NCBI GenBank assembly: GCA_035651595.1
Contig: DASRFJ010000062.1
Coordinates: forward strand, 1-10,544
DNA length: 10,544 bases
DNA from: JAFARZ01 sp035651595
GTDB taxonomy: Bacteria; Actinomycetota; Actinomycetes; Streptosporangiales; Streptosporangiaceae
Direction of reading: 5' to 3'
Shown: piece by piece, positions 1-5,584 of the stretch
Layout: each line of letters starts with the position of its first letter
How positions within the stretch are numbered: the first letter of the stretch is position 1
Made by a program: the position numbers and the translations under genes
Notes under the pieces: generated by a model
The model's database searches: none
What the model was told of the DNA's origin: nothing
Seen by the model: the letters and a program-made list of their open reading frames with translations, nothing else

Positions 1-75
1 GTCGGAATCGTGCTCGCCGTGACCCAGGCAGAACACCGGGCAGGGCGACGCGGAGGCGACGGGCGCGGCGCTCAT
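1..75 (-). CDS. Partial small Cys/His protein, DUF6907-like N-terminus
   Basis: Only the first 25 codons are inside the window; the gene runs off the left edge. It starts with ATG at 75, and its ATGA overlaps the TGA of the upstream gene by 4 bp, so translational coupling is likely. The visible peptide contains CPVFCLGHGEHDSD, which repeats the CPxxC plus His/Asp pattern of the neighbouring protein (CPPWCIIGDEHEHGEH). That pattern is the hallmark of DUF6907-type proteins, common on actinobacterial mobile elements and of unknown function. The Cys and His residues could bind a metal, but this is inferred. The gene itself is well supported by the overlap and motif; the family call rests on a short stretch. 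Confidence 0.6.
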   Translation of the reverse strand, partial: MSAAPVASASPCPVFCLGHGEHDSD

Positions 76-617
76 GCGGCACCCCCGGCGGCGGTCGGCT
101 GGCGGTAGGCGGCCAGGGCGTCGGCGAACTCGGCGCGCACCTGCGTCAGGCCCTCGATCAGCTCGTCGACCTCGGCGAGGCTCAGGGTGACGTCCTGCGC
201 GCTGTCGGCGCCGATCCGCAGGGACAGCGTGTCGTCGTCGTCGATGTGCAGGCTCGCGGCCAGCCAGTCGGCCGGGCGGCGCACGTCGCCGGAGTGCATG
301 TGTTCGCCGTGCTCGTGCTCGTCGCCGATGATGCACCACGGCGGGCAGGGGGTGGCGGGCTGCTCGGGTCCGGGCGGCGGGGCCAGGCGCAGGCGCGGCC
401 GGGTGTTGCTGGCGTAGATGCCGGCGGCCGCCGTGGCGGCGTCGAGGCGGGCGCGCAGCCCGCTCTCGTAGTCGGCGAGCGCGGCCTCGGCGGAGCGCTC
501 CAGCGCGGCGGCCGGGATGCTGGTGCCGCCGTCGCCGGTCACGACGCGCAGCAGCGGAACGGGTTCGGTGGCGCGGGGTGCGCGGGAAGCGGAAACACCG
601 CTAATGTTGCTGGTCAA
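72..617 (-). CDS. DUF6907-like hypothetical protein (CPPWC/His-rich motif)
   Basis: A 181-residue protein of unknown function. Residues 1-80 are Ala/Arg-rich and probably flexible. Residues 91-108 hold C91-P-P-W-C95 followed by H101, H103, H106 and H108, a possible metal site. Residues 120-170 look like a strand-rich then helical segment (LSLRIGADSAQDVTLSLAEV). This order of CPxWC, His-rich loop, beta segment and final helix matches DUF6907-type proteins from Streptomyces and relatives. The start is TTG at 617: upstream in frame there is no ATG or GTG before a TAG at 648-650, and AAGGG lies 8 nt before the TTG. It is divergent from the serine recombinase and overlaps the next leftward gene by 4 bp. 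It may belong to the element or to DNA across an integration junction. Confidence 0.75.
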   Translation of the reverse strand: MTSNISGVSASRAPRATEPVPLLRVVTGDGGTSIPAAALERSAEAALADYESGLRARLDAATAAAGIYASNTRPRLRLAPPPGPEQPATPCPPWCIIGDEHEHGEHMHSGDVRRPADWLAASLHIDDDDTLSLRIGADSAQDVTLSLAEVDELIEGLTQVRAEFADALAAYRQPTAAGGAA

Positions 618-650
618 GGCTGTGACCCTTCCAGGAGGGTTGCGGTCCTA

Positions 651-686
651 GGTGCCGCATCGGAGGTGAGAGTCCGGTGCGGCACC
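651..686. repeat. 36-bp imperfect inverted repeat, candidate attachment site
   Basis: Arms GGTGCCGCATCGG (651-663) and CCGGTGCGGCACC (674-686) are complementary over 13 positions with one T/G mismatch, around a 10-bp asymmetric centre AGGTGAGAGT. It lies between two divergent genes, about 90 bp before the serine recombinase start. Attachment sites of large serine integrases are usually next to the integrase gene and are imperfect palindromes of about 40-50 bp around an asymmetric dinucleotide, so attP or a hybrid attL/attR is the leading reading. Alternatives are an operator or an RNA hairpin. No partner site is visible in the window, so the role is inferred. Confidence 0.4.
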
Positions 687-700
687 GCCTTTTTAGGCGG
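685..700. repeat. Short hairpin with T-rich loop overlapping the 36-bp repeat
   Basis: CCGCCT (685-690), loop TTTT, AGGCGG (695-700) form a perfect 6-bp stem. It shares bases 685-686 with the larger inverted repeat, so as RNA the two structures would compete. Read rightwards, the large hairpin followed by GCC and five T residues resembles an intrinsic terminator, which would block read-through towards the serine recombinase. That reading is weak because both flanking genes point away from it. Confidence 0.3.
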
Positions 701-743
701 ATCCCTAACAGCGTCTCAGCCTGACATTGCCAAGTCAAGGGCT

Positions 744-771
744 TAGACAGAACGCCTTTAAGCTGTACTCT
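744..771 (+). promoter_or_regulatory. Probable promoter of serine recombinase, leaderless transcript
   Basis: TAGACA at 744-749 as a -35 and TACTCT at 766-771 (fits TANNNT) as a -10 are separated by 16 bp. Transcription would start about 7 nt after the -10, exactly at the GTG of 778. No Shine-Dalgarno sequence precedes that GTG. Leaderless mRNAs are common in actinobacteria, so the promoter and start codon support each other. Confidence 0.45.
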
Positions 772-777
772 CGGCTT

Positions 778-2394
778 GTGACCCATCCCACCGAGAGCCG
801 CACCGGCCGCCCCGTCGTGATCTACTGCCGCATCAGCGACGACCGGGAAGGCCGGCAGAACGGCGTCGACCGCCAGGAACGCCAGTGCCGCGCACTCGCC
901 GAACGCAACGGCGATCACGTCGTGCGGGTGTTCGTAGACGACGACCGTAGCGCCTACTCGGGCAAGCCGAGGCCCGACTATCTCAGAATGCTTGCCTTCC
1001 TGCGCGACGGGCAAGCCCTCGGCGTGTACGCCCTCGCCCCGACCCGGCTTTATCGGCGCCTGGACGACGGCCTGGAGTTCTTCAAGCTGATCAACGAGCG
1101 CGGCCTCGACGTCGAGACGGTCAAGCAGGGCCGCTACAACCTGGGCACAGCTGACGGTCGGCGCGACGCCATGCGTGCGGCCGTGGACGCGCAATACGAG
1201 TCCGAGCTGATCGGCGAACGGGTCCGCGACGCCAAAGCCGACGCCATGGCGCAGGGCCTCTACCGAGGCGGACCGCGCCCGTTCGGCTTCGAACCGGACG
1301 GGCTCACCGTGCGCACCCTCGCTTGCCCGCACTGCGCCGCCCCGGACGGTTTCACCGTCGACCGCGAGTGCAAGACGTGCGGCTCCCCCGCGGTCAACGC
1401 CCACGGCAGCGAGGCATGGCACCTCGAGCAGGCGGTCGACGCGGTGATCGCAGGCGAGTCGCTGCGCTCGATCGAACGCCAGTGGAAGGAACTCGGGGTT
1501 CACTCCCCCGAGCGTCGCAAGCGGCAACCGGACGGATCCATGGGACCGGCCGAGGGCCGCCCCTGGCAGTGGACGGCGATCCGCAAAACCCTGATGCGCC
1601 CGCGTAACGCCGGGCTGATCGACCACGACGGCGAGGTCATCGGCCGGGCTGCCTGGCCACCGATCGTGGACGAGTCCCGGTGGCTGGCCTGCGTCGCCGT
1701 ACTGAGCGACCCGCAGCGCCGCTCGACGACCACATACGCCCGCGCGTGGCTCGGCAGCGGCATCTATCGCTGCTGGTGCGGCGCGGCGATGAAAATGAGC
1801 ACGTCCGGCACGACCCGGCCGCAGCGGGCGGAGGGCGTGAAGTCGCGGCCGGCCTACCGCTGCCCGGTCGACGTCAAGCACTCCAGCCGTGACGCGAAGT
1901 CGCTCGACCAGTACGTGCAGGACCGCGCGATCGAGCGCCTGTCCCGCGAGGACGCGGCGCAGCTGCTACTCCCCCGCCCGCGCCTAGAGCCGGTCGAGGA
2001 CTTCGCCGCACAGGCGAACGCGCTGCGGACCAAGCTCGACTCGATCGCCGCCGACTACGCGGCCGATGCGATCACGCGGGCGCAAATGCTGAAGATGACC
2101 GCGGACACCAGGGCGCGGCTGGAGCAGGTCGAGGCCAAGGCCGCCCGCCGCGCGTCGGGTTCGATCCTCGCGTCGCTGCCGCTCGGGACGCCGGATATCG
2201 CGGATCAGTGGGACGGCTGGCACCTCGATAAGAAACGCGCGGTCATCGATGCGCTCATGACCGTGACCGTCAACCGGGCGCGGCGCGGTCGGCGGCCGGG
2301 GTTCAAGCCGGGCACGGGCGAGACTTATTTCGACTCGTCCACCATCGATATCGAGTGGAAGGACGAGGCGCGGGCCGAGGCGGGCACCGAGTAG
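778..2394 (+). CDS. Large serine recombinase (integrase) with extra CxxC/CxxC insertion
   Basis: Site-specific DNA recombinase of 538 residues, probably cutting att sites through a covalent 5'-phosphoserine. The resolvase domain (about 12-160) has YCRIS with nucleophile S20 and partner R18, RQERQC, and R90-L-Y-R93, matching the conserved active-site arginines. A recombinase domain (about 165-310) follows (RGGPRPFGFEPDG, later PRNAGLIDHDGEVIG, WPPIVDESRW). The zinc beta-ribbon is represented by C332-W-C334, C362 and H368; its first pair is CxC instead of the usual CxxC. Residues about 408-460 form the expected coiled-coil. An unusual insertion carries C183-x2-C186 and C198-x2-C201. I chose GTG 778 because a -10 sits 6 nt upstream; an in-frame TTG at 727 would add 17 residues. 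The 36-bp repeat upstream fits an integration role. Confidence 0.93.
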   Translation: MTHPTESRTGRPVVIYCRISDDREGRQNGVDRQERQCRALAERNGDHVVRVFVDDDRSAYSGKPRPDYLRMLAFLRDGQALGVYALAPTRLYRRLDDGLEFFKLINERGLDVETVKQGRYNLGTADGRRDAMRAAVDAQYESELIGERVRDAKADAMAQGLYRGGPRPFGFEPDGLTVRTLACPHCAAPDGFTVDRECKTCGSPAVNAHGSEAWHLEQAVDAVIAGESLRSIERQWKELGVHSPERRKRQPDGSMGPAEGRPWQWTAIRKTLMRPRNAGLIDHDGEVIGRAAWPPIVDESRWLACVAVLSDPQRRSTTTYARAWLGSGIYRCWCGAAMKMSTSGTTRPQRAEGVKSRPAYRCPVDVKHSSRDAKSLDQYVQDRAIERLSREDAAQLLLPRPRLEPVEDFAAQANALRTKLDSIAADYAADAITRAQMLKMTADTRARLEQVEAKAARRASGSILASLPLGTPDIADQWDGWHLDKKRAVIDALMTVTVNRARRGRRPGFKPGTGETYFDSSTIDIEWKDEARAEAGTE

Positions 2395-2419
2395 TCGGCG
2401 GCCACGCTACGCTCGATTC

Positions 2420-2474
2420 GGCAGGGCAAGGCTTGGCATGGCAGATCTTGGCAGAGCGAGGCGCGGCAAGGCCG
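2420..2474. repeat. Degenerate 5-bp periodic GGCAN repeat
   Basis: Eleven consecutive pentamers from 2420 keep a strict 5-bp register: nine begin with GGC and six with GGCA (for example GGCAG, GGCAA, GGCTT, GGCAT). Units six (ATCTT) and eight (AGCGA) break the pattern. CTTGGCA occurs twice, at 2432-2438 and 2447-2453. It lies outside any gene, just past the serine recombinase stop and before the terminator. It could be a protein-binding array, a recombinase accessory region or a decayed microsatellite; the sequence does not decide. Confidence 0.55.
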
Positions 2475-2502
2475 GCAGCTTCCCGAAGGTCCGAAAGCAC
2501 GA

Positions 2503-2535
2503 GGGCCGCAGCGGCAACCATTGGCGCTGCGGCCC
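2503..2535. terminator. Bidirectional hairpin terminator between convergent recombinase genes
   Basis: GGGCCGCAGCG (2503-2513) and CGCTGCGGCCC (2525-2535) are a perfect 11-bp inverted repeat around an 11-nt loop. The right arm is followed by TTT and can also pair outward (CGAAAG at 2492-2497 with CTTTCG at 2535-2540). The position between two convergent stops (2394 and 2548) fits a shared terminator. The T tract is short, as is usual in high-GC actinobacteria. Confidence 0.65.
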
Positions 2536-2547
2536 TTTCGCGTGCGC

Positions 2548-3582
2548 CTACAGCCCGATACCGATCAGCGCGTTGTCGTCGCCGTCCCACCGGTCGACGC
2601 TGCGGATGTAGCGGTCAAGTACGGCGGAGTTGGGCACGTGCCCGGTCGTCGCCGCGATCGCCTTGCGGTCCTTGCCCGCCTTCCGAGCTGCGGTTGCCAG
2701 ACCCGCGCGCACGCTGTGCCCTGTCAGCCGCGCCTCGACCCCGGCACGCTCCCCCGCACGAGTCACCACCTCGCCCGCAGCTTGACCGGATAGGCCACCG
2801 AGCAGCCGTCCGTGACGGTCGACGCGGCGGAATGCGGGCCCGTCCGGGTCGTCGAGTCCTGCCGCCTCGACCCACGCCCGCCATGCGCGCACCGGGCACG
2901 TCAGCGGGTTGGAGCCGTACGGTACGGCGACGGTGCGCGGCTTCGTCTTGCTCACGCGCACCTCGACCACCAGGCCGTTGGGATCGTCTTGCACGTCGCG
3001 CACCATGAGGCCGGCGACCTCGCTGCGGCGCCCGGCGATGGCGAACGCGAGCAGCACCAGCGCCCGGTCCCGCTTGCCGACGAGGGTTAGTTCGCCCTTC
3101 TCGTCCGTGGGACACGCGGCGCTGATCCTGCGCAGGTCCGGCAGCAGCAGCGGCGCGGCCTGGCCGCGTCCGCGCGGGGCCTGCTGCTCGGCGGCGGCCC
3201 GCCGGCCGTAGTCCTTCAGCAGCTCGCGCGCCGCGCTGGTGTCGTCGGGGCTAACTGTGACGCGGTGCTCGCGGCGCAGGGTGACGACGACGCCGGCCAG
3301 GCGCCGATCGATCGTGGTCGGTGCGGCGCCGCGGTCCCAGAGCCAGGCGACGAACGCGCGCAGCGTGCCGCGCGTGGCTGCGGTGGCGGGCAGTTCCTTC
3401 GCGGCGGTGAATTCCAGCCACGCCCGCCAGTCGGCGCCATAGGCGCGGGTCGTGTTCGGCGGACGCAGCGCTGCGGCGTGCTGGTCGCTGACTGCGTCGA
3501 GGGCGGCGAGGCGCGCAGCAGTCTCCAAGTCATAGGCCGCAACGGCGGCGCTCTGCTGGCGGGGAATCAGTTCGCCAGTCAT
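2548..3582 (-). CDS. Cre-like tyrosine site-specific recombinase
   Basis: A 344-residue recombinase, almost exactly the length of phage P1 Cre (343). Residues 30-130 form an all-helical core-binding domain (PPNTTRAYGADWRAWLEF, FVAWLWDRG, IDRRLAGVVVTLRR). The catalytic domain has R185 in GRRSEV, K214 in SKTKPR, H289 and R292 in TGHSVRAG, H315 at the Cre W315 position, and nucleophile Y325 in DRYIRSVD. From the HxxR box to the tyrosine the spacing is the same as in Cre to within one residue, and YIRSVD resembles Cre's YIRNLD. It would cut and religate DNA through a 3'-phosphotyrosine. ATG at 3582 overlaps the TGA of the upstream ADP-ribosyltransferase-like gene (ATGA). A lox-like site lies about 590 bp upstream. 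Likely jobs are dimer resolution or integration; the partner site is inferred. Confidence 0.92.
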   Translation of the reverse strand: MTGELIPRQQSAAVAAYDLETAARLAALDAVSDQHAAALRPPNTTRAYGADWRAWLEFTAAKELPATAATRGTLRAFVAWLWDRGAAPTTIDRRLAGVVVTLRREHRVTVSPDDTSAARELLKDYGRRAAAEQQAPRGRGQAAPLLLPDLRRISAACPTDEKGELTLVGKRDRALVLLAFAIAGRRSEVAGLMVRDVQDDPNGLVVEVRVSKTKPRTVAVPYGSNPLTCPVRAWRAWVEAAGLDDPDGPAFRRVDRHGRLLGGLSGQAAGEVVTRAGERAGVEARLTGHSVRAGLATAARKAGKDRKAIAATTGHVPNSAVLDRYIRSVDRWDGDDNALIGIGL

Positions 3583-4145
3583 GTCGGCATGACCTCCTCG
3601 ACCTCGAGACCGTCCGTGTCAACCACGAACTCAGACTCCTGTCGGCCGCTGCTCTCGCAGAGCAACGCGGGAGGCGGTGCGAGCACCCGGTACAGCCGAC
3701 CCGGCAGACGCCTTCGCAGAGCTCCGTAGGCGAAGCGCTCTGCCATCGCCCGATCGGCCGTCCATGACCAGCCGCGGCTGTGCTGCGGCGGGGCGCCGCG
3801 CCAGAGTTCCATCGATTGCTGAGGGCGCTCGACGCGCTGCCCGTCCCTGGTGTAGCCGGCGGTCCGGAACATCTCGCGCCAGACGTCGTGATCGAGTGCG
3901 AGGTTTGGGAACTCACAGTCTGACCAGACGTCGCTGATCGTCGCGGCGAGCGTCGAGACCTCGATCCGCTCCAGCCTCCACGCCTCGGCTAGCAACTCCG
4001 GGCCGGGGATACGGCCGGCGCGGCTGAGCAAGAGCTCGAACTCGTCGAGGCTCAGGACTCCCTTGCCGCCACGGATGGTTTCGAGCGCTTCGAGCGCGAG
4101 CGGACTCCACTCGTCAAGATCGAAACCCGGTTTCACAGCGGTCAC
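3579..4145 (-). CDS. Putative ADP-ribosyltransferase-like protein
   Basis: About 188 residues. The C-terminal half carries, in order, LWRGAPP (R119), a GWSWT block (S130-W131-T132) followed by AERFA, and GRQESEFVVD with E173-x-E175 (numbering from the alternative GTG at 4154; subtract 3 for this start). The order R, S-x-T, E-x-E followed by a beta strand matches the R-S-E class of mono-ADP-ribosyltransferases, which move ADP-ribose from NAD+ to a target. Residues 1-100 are helical and unrecognised. GTG 4145 is preferred because GGGGGA lies about 9 nt upstream, whereas it abuts GTG 4154. The gene is coupled by a 4-bp overlap to the Cre-like recombinase and starts just past the lox-like palindrome. 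It could be a toxin, a phage-type host-modifying enzyme or a regulator. The family call is by motif only. Confidence 0.6.
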   Translation of the reverse strand: MTAVKPGFDLDEWSPLALEALETIRGGKGVLSLDEFELLLSRAGRIPGPELLAEAWRLERIEVSTLAATISDVWSDCEFPNLALDHDVWREMFRTAGYTRDGQRVERPQQSMELWRGAPPQHSRGWSWTADRAMAERFAYGALRRRLPGRLYRVLAPPPALLCESSGRQESEFVVDTDGLEVEEVMPT

Positions 4146-4167
4146 TTTGGTCACTCCCCCACACGAT

Positions 4168-4203
4168 TCTGACCCATGATATGTGAGCTTATCATGGGTC
4201 AGA
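4168..4203. other. Lox-like recombination site (13-8-13 inverted repeat)
   Basis: Arms CTGACCCATGATA (4169-4181) and TATCATGGGTCAG (4190-4202) are perfect reverse complements, separated by the asymmetric 8-bp spacer TGTGAGCT (4182-4189). One more base pair (T4168/A4203) extends the arms to 14. loxP has the same geometry: 13-bp arms, 8-bp asymmetric spacer, and ATA and TAT at the inner arm ends. It lies in an 89-bp gap upstream of the ADP-ribosyltransferase/recombinase operon and is AT-richer than its surroundings. Alternatives are an operator for that operon or a transcription-stopping hairpin for the regulator upstream; no T tract follows, which argues against the latter. Confidence 0.65.
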
Positions 4204-4243
4204 CTACTGGGAAGCGCGGGTCAAGGCGCCTGGCAACGGCGAT

Positions 4244-5146
4244 TCACTTATCGCCCTTCCTTGCGGACTCCGACTCGTCGTCGAACTCGTAGGCGCCCGC
4301 AGCCTCGTCCTCGACGAGACCAACTTCCGCGATGCGCCGGCCCACCTCTTGGCCGCCCGCGAAGATATCGGGCTGCGGCTCCGGCGTGATCTCATCGAAG
4401 CCGATAGCCGGGTCAGCGCGCAGCAGCGGCTCAAGCTCCGTCCTGCTCGGCGCCTCGATCACGCCTCGATACACCAGCAGATCGCGGATCTCGCGCTGCA
4501 GAACGCGCGTCGTATGGCCGCGCTGCGCCTGCCGCTGAGCCGCCGACAAGCTCAATCCGCCCGCCGCCTTCAGCCGGGCCTCACGCTCCTGAGTGAGCGT
4601 CTGTCCCCAAAGCGCGACCGCAGCGACGCAGATAGTCAACACACTCACACCGAGGCGATCAGCTGTGCGGCGCTCAGCCTCGCCATCCACGCCAGCCACG
4701 GCCCGCTTAAGCTCTCCGCGTTTGGACAGCCCCAACTTGACGCCAAGCCTCGCCGCCTCAAGTTCGGTTTGGTACGCCCGCTGCACCGCCTCGCCGGCGT
4801 AATCCCAGCCGGGCGTATTGGGCGGGTCATCGAACCAGGCGTCCCGGTCCCCGGAGAGAACGCCGCGGATCACGTCCACAGATGCGCTCGCGGCCGGGGC
4901 GAGTTGGACATGGCCCTCGGTGTCGTCCGGGATCAGGTCAGCAAGCGTGGTGTTCAGCGCGCCCGCAACAAGCAGCAGTTCGGGTAGCGACGGCTTGCGG
5001 ACACCGAGCTCCACTTGCGAAACCGTCGTACGGCGCCAGGTGATCAGCCCCCACTCACGGAACCGCGCTGCAGCCTGTTCCTGGCTGAGTTCGCGCAGCT
5101 CGCGGACGTTGCGGATGCCCGCCCCGAGCAGTTTGAACATGTCCAC
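4244..5146 (-). CDS. XRE-family transcriptional regulator, 300 residues
   Basis: DNA-binding regulator, probably the repressor of the element. Residues about 7-72 form a Cro/C1-type helix-turn-helix (IRNVRELRELSQEQ, then TTVSQVELGVRKPSLPELL, then GALNTTLADLIP), with a few extra residues between helices 2 and 3. Residues about 158-192 (AERRTADRLGVSVL, then ALWGQTLTQERE) match a conserved C-terminal segment seen in actinobacterial XRE proteins that contain LWGxSLTxER. The hydrophobic run there is therefore probably a buried helix and not a membrane segment. The last 60 residues are acidic and low in order. GTG 5146 is chosen because GAGGG sits 8 nt upstream; ATG 5140 is a second option. It is divergent from the small XRE gene at 5342 and shares a palindrome-rich control region with it. 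Confidence 0.85.
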   Translation of the reverse strand: MDMFKLLGAGIRNVRELRELSQEQAAARFREWGLITWRRTTVSQVELGVRKPSLPELLLVAGALNTTLADLIPDDTEGHVQLAPAASASVDVIRGVLSGDRDAWFDDPPNTPGWDYAGEAVQRAYQTELEAARLGVKLGLSKRGELKRAVAGVDGEAERRTADRLGVSVLTICVAAVALWGQTLTQEREARLKAAGGLSLSAAQRQAQRGHTTRVLQREIRDLLVYRGVIEAPSRTELEPLLRADPAIGFDEITPEPQPDIFAGGQEVGRRIAEVGLVEDEAAGAYEFDDESESARKGDK

Positions 5147-5176
5147 GAAACAGGCCCTCGCTTAATCCGGTGAGCA

Positions 5177-5187
5177 GTGACAGTCAC
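5177..5187. promoter_or_regulatory. 11-bp palindrome upstream of the XRE repressor
   Basis: GTGAC, a central A, then GTCAC form a perfect palindrome about 30 bp before the leftward start at 5146. The position suits an autoregulatory operator. It is short enough to arise by chance. Confidence 0.25.
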
Positions 5188-5224
5188 GAGCGTAGCCATT
5201 GACGCGACCTGAAGCCAGATCCTT

Positions 5225-5254
5225 TGACTCCACCGTTGACGAGGTGCCATGCTA
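5225..5254 (+). promoter_or_regulatory. Possible rightward promoter
   Basis: TTGACT at 5225-5230 is a good -35. The best -10 at suitable distance is CATGCT (5249-5254, 18-bp spacer), which is weak. If real, the transcript would carry a leader of roughly 80 nt containing both operator-like palindromes at 5264-5304 before the ATG at 5342. Confidence 0.25.
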
Positions 5255-5263
5255 GGTCGTGCG

Positions 5264-5304
5264 ACCGGATTTTCGGTCTAACGCAGATCAGACCTGATCT
5301 ACGT
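5264..5304. promoter_or_regulatory. Two operator-like palindromes in the divergent control region
   Basis: Site 1 (5264-5279): GACCGGA, TT, TTCGGTC, seven-base half-sites with one mismatch. Site 2 (5281-5304): AGATCAG (5285-5291), AC, CTGATCT (5294-5300), perfect, and extended by ACG/CGT outside one mismatched pair to 24 bp. Both have the same 7-2-7 layout and lie between two divergent XRE genes, the position of a phage-style switch operator. Which protein binds which site is unknown. Confidence 0.5.
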
Positions 5305-5341
5305 TCCGTTCGGCATGGAATCAGTACCAACGGAGTGATGC

Positions 5342-5584
5342 ATGGCTGAGACCGCATTTCGCCGCTGGCGTCGGGATCACCGGCTGAGCCTCAGCGAGGC
5401 AAGCGGCTTGACCGGCTACTCGCCCAGTGGGCTGAGTCGCATCGAGACAGGGCAGCGCAGGCCAAGCGTGGAGACCAAGCTTCGAATTTCGCGGCGTCTC
5501 GGTGTCAGTGTCGGCGAGCTGTTCCCGGTCGCCGAGGAAGAGGCGCTATTCGGCGCCACCGCCTCAAGCGCCGAGGCGGCTTGA
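5342..5584 (+). CDS. Small XRE/Cro-like DNA-binding protein
   Basis: An 80-residue protein made almost wholly of one helix-turn-helix domain (about 5-62): RRWRRDHRLSLSEASGLTG is helices 1-2, SPSGLSRIETGQRRPSVETK the recognition helix and loop, and LRISRRLGVSVGELF the closing helices. A short acidic/Ala tail follows. Size and position, divergent from a larger XRE regulator and first in the rightward operon, suggest a Cro-like or early activator role. The ATG at 5342 has GGAG 6-7 nt upstream. Its TGA overlaps the next ATG (TGATG), so the two are probably coupled. An excisionase role is less likely because the fold is XRE-type. Confidence 0.88.
   Translation: MAETAFRRWRRDHRLSLSEASGLTGYSPSGLSRIETGQRRPSVETKLRISRRLGVSVGELFPVAEEEALFGATASSAEAA

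Noticed and set aside
601..1881. Leftward 426-codon frame opposite the serine recombinase
   Set aside because: It covers the catalytic part of a clear recombinase on the other strand, and its product shows no domain. It is a GC-bias shadow.
2395..2547. tRNA or tRNA fragment as an attachment site near the tyrosine recombinase
   Set aside because: No T-loop (GTTCGANTC-like), anticodon arm or acceptor pairing could be found there or elsewhere in the window.
4510..4660. Hydrophobic run in the 300-residue XRE protein as a membrane anchor
   Set aside because: The segment contains the LWG and SLTxER-like motif of a soluble actinobacterial XRE family and has few strongly hydrophobic residues.
5140..5147. 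TGTCCACG at the XRE repressor start, seven of eight bases of the iteron
   Set aside because: A single 7-base match in 10 kb is expected by chance, and it encodes the first codons of the regulator.
5440..5580. Possible excisionase identity for the small HTH gene
   Set aside because: The fold signature is XRE/Cro type; excisionases of serine integrases (RDFs) share no reliable signature, so it cannot be supported.
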